From DASQLQ01 sp035629935 (GTDB lineage Bacteria; Actinomycetota; CADDZG01; WHSQ01), in NCBI GenBank assembly GCA_035629935.1, contig DASQLQ010000092.1:1-13425 (forward strand): a DNA stretch of 13,425 bases, given 5' to 3'. Below the pieces are notes generated by a model. That model saw only the letters and a program-made list of their open reading frames with translations. It did no database searches and was not told the origin of the DNA. Below, one piece after another: positions 12,862 to 13,425 of the stretch; position 1 is the first letter of the stretch; every line of letters begins with the position of its first letter. Both the position numbers and the translations under genes were made by a program.

Positions 12862-13425
12862 CAGTTGCTGGCACCTCCGTTACTCATCCCCGCGACCTCT
12901 TTGATGTAGGCGTCGACCATCTCTTTGTGAGATGAAGCGTCGATGCTGCGGCCGACGACCTTCTCGGCCAGCTCGATCGACAGGTCGGCGATCTGTCCCT
13001 GAAGCTCCTGCACGGTGCGGTTGCGCTCGTTGGCCAACTGCTCCTGTGCGCGCTCGACGATCTGCTGCGCTTCCTTCTCGGCCTTGGCGACCAGTTCCTT
13101 GCGGACGGTCTCGGCAGACTGGCGACCCTCTTCGATGATGCGATTCGCCTCGCTCTTAGCGTCTGCAACTTGCTTCTTGTAGTCCTCGAGGACCTTGTCC
13201 GCCTCGGCCTTCGCCGACTCGGCCGACTCGAGGTCGCCCTGGATCTGCTGCTCGCGGGCTTCCAGCGTCTGCTTGATCTTCGGAAACGCAACCTTGCTCA
13301 GGAACCCGAGCACGACGATGAAGCAGACGGTTCCCCAGATGAGCTCGGCCGTGTCAGGCAGCACGAGTGCAAGACCCGACGCTTCCTCCGCGTGCTCGCC
13401 CTCCTGAGCCAGGAAAAGTAGTGCT
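12861..13425 (-). CDS. atpF: F-type ATP synthase b subunit, 5' end cut by the window
   Basis: Membrane-anchored peripheral stalk subunit. One transmembrane helix (AELIWGTVCFIVVLGFLSKV) is followed by a long charged coiled coil rich in Glu, Ala, Lys and Gln and a C-terminal VVGRSID segment. The frame is open to the window edge: codons 13365-13425 encode ALLFLAQEGEHAEEASGLAL, which looks like the end of a hydrophobic leader followed by an acidic linker. A GTG at 13364 would give 167 residues but has no well-spaced Shine-Dalgarno, and no ATG, GTG or TTG lies upstream within the window. The true start is therefore probably outside it, and the protein may carry a cleavable or second N-terminal hydrophobic segment. 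The atpE and atpB genes are expected just beyond. Confidence 0.93.
   Translation of the reverse strand, partial: ALLFLAQEGEHAEEASGLALVLPDTAELIWGTVCFIVVLGFLSKVAFPKIKQTLEAREQQIQGDLESAESAKAEADKVLEDYKKQVADAKSEANRIIEEGRQSAETVRKELVAKAEKEAQQIVERAQEQLANERNRTVQELQGQIADLSIELAEKVVGRSIDASSHKEMVDAYIKEVAGMSNGGASN

Overview
This GC-rich window is a stretch of chromosomal, mostly housekeeping sequence. It most likely comes from an actinobacterium (Actinomycetota), possibly a deep-branching or uncultivated one. This is inferred from the high-GC codon use, the Asp-type MurA, the long acidic C-terminal tail on ATP synthase alpha, a Lys/Arg/Ala/Ser/Pro-rich histone-like protein, candidate leaderless start sites, and the ATP-synthase-to-murA neighbourhood. 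No tRNA, rRNA, CRISPR array, insertion sequence, integrase or phage gene was seen.

Layout from right to left, because almost everything is on the minus strand. (a) 13425-7877: most of an F-type ATP synthase operon in the standard order b-delta-alpha-gamma-beta-epsilon (atpF-H-A-G-D-C), entering from beyond the right edge, with tight or overlapping junctions. A 69-residue zinc-ribbon protein (7649-7858) follows atpC directly. (b) 7645-6255: a divergent pair. The plus-strand gene encodes a 160-residue all-helical, possibly ferritin-like protein. The minus-strand gene encodes a 256-residue histone-H1-like protein built on KST(A/G)R and KSPAR repeats. The pair shares an AT-richer 137-bp intergenic region, and the histone-like gene ends at a strong hairpin terminator (6211-6239). 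(c) 6171-2046: a tight minus-strand cluster of murA (peptidoglycan precursor synthesis), a SpoIID/LytB-domain protein (glycan strand cleavage), an Nfu-type Fe-S protein and a MeaB-type G-protein chaperone. (d) 2036-1731: a small membrane protein resembling DUF1648, on the plus strand and wedged between minus-strand genes. (e) 1690-38: the large subunit of a B12-dependent acyl-CoA mutase, the presumed client of the MeaB protein.

Functionally the window combines energy conservation (F1Fo), cell-wall synthesis and remodelling (MurA, SpoIID-like), Fe-S assembly, B12-dependent carbon-skeleton rearrangement (mutase plus MeaB) and probable nucleoid organisation. The points most worth a second look are: substrate-pocket residues in the 'methylmalonyl-CoA mutase' that match isobutyryl-CoA mutase instead; an Asp in place of the catalytic Cys of MurA, predicting intrinsic fosfomycin resistance; an apparent CTG start for meaB; candidate leaderless promoters at murA and the mutase; and the unstudied histone-like/ferritin-like divergent pair.
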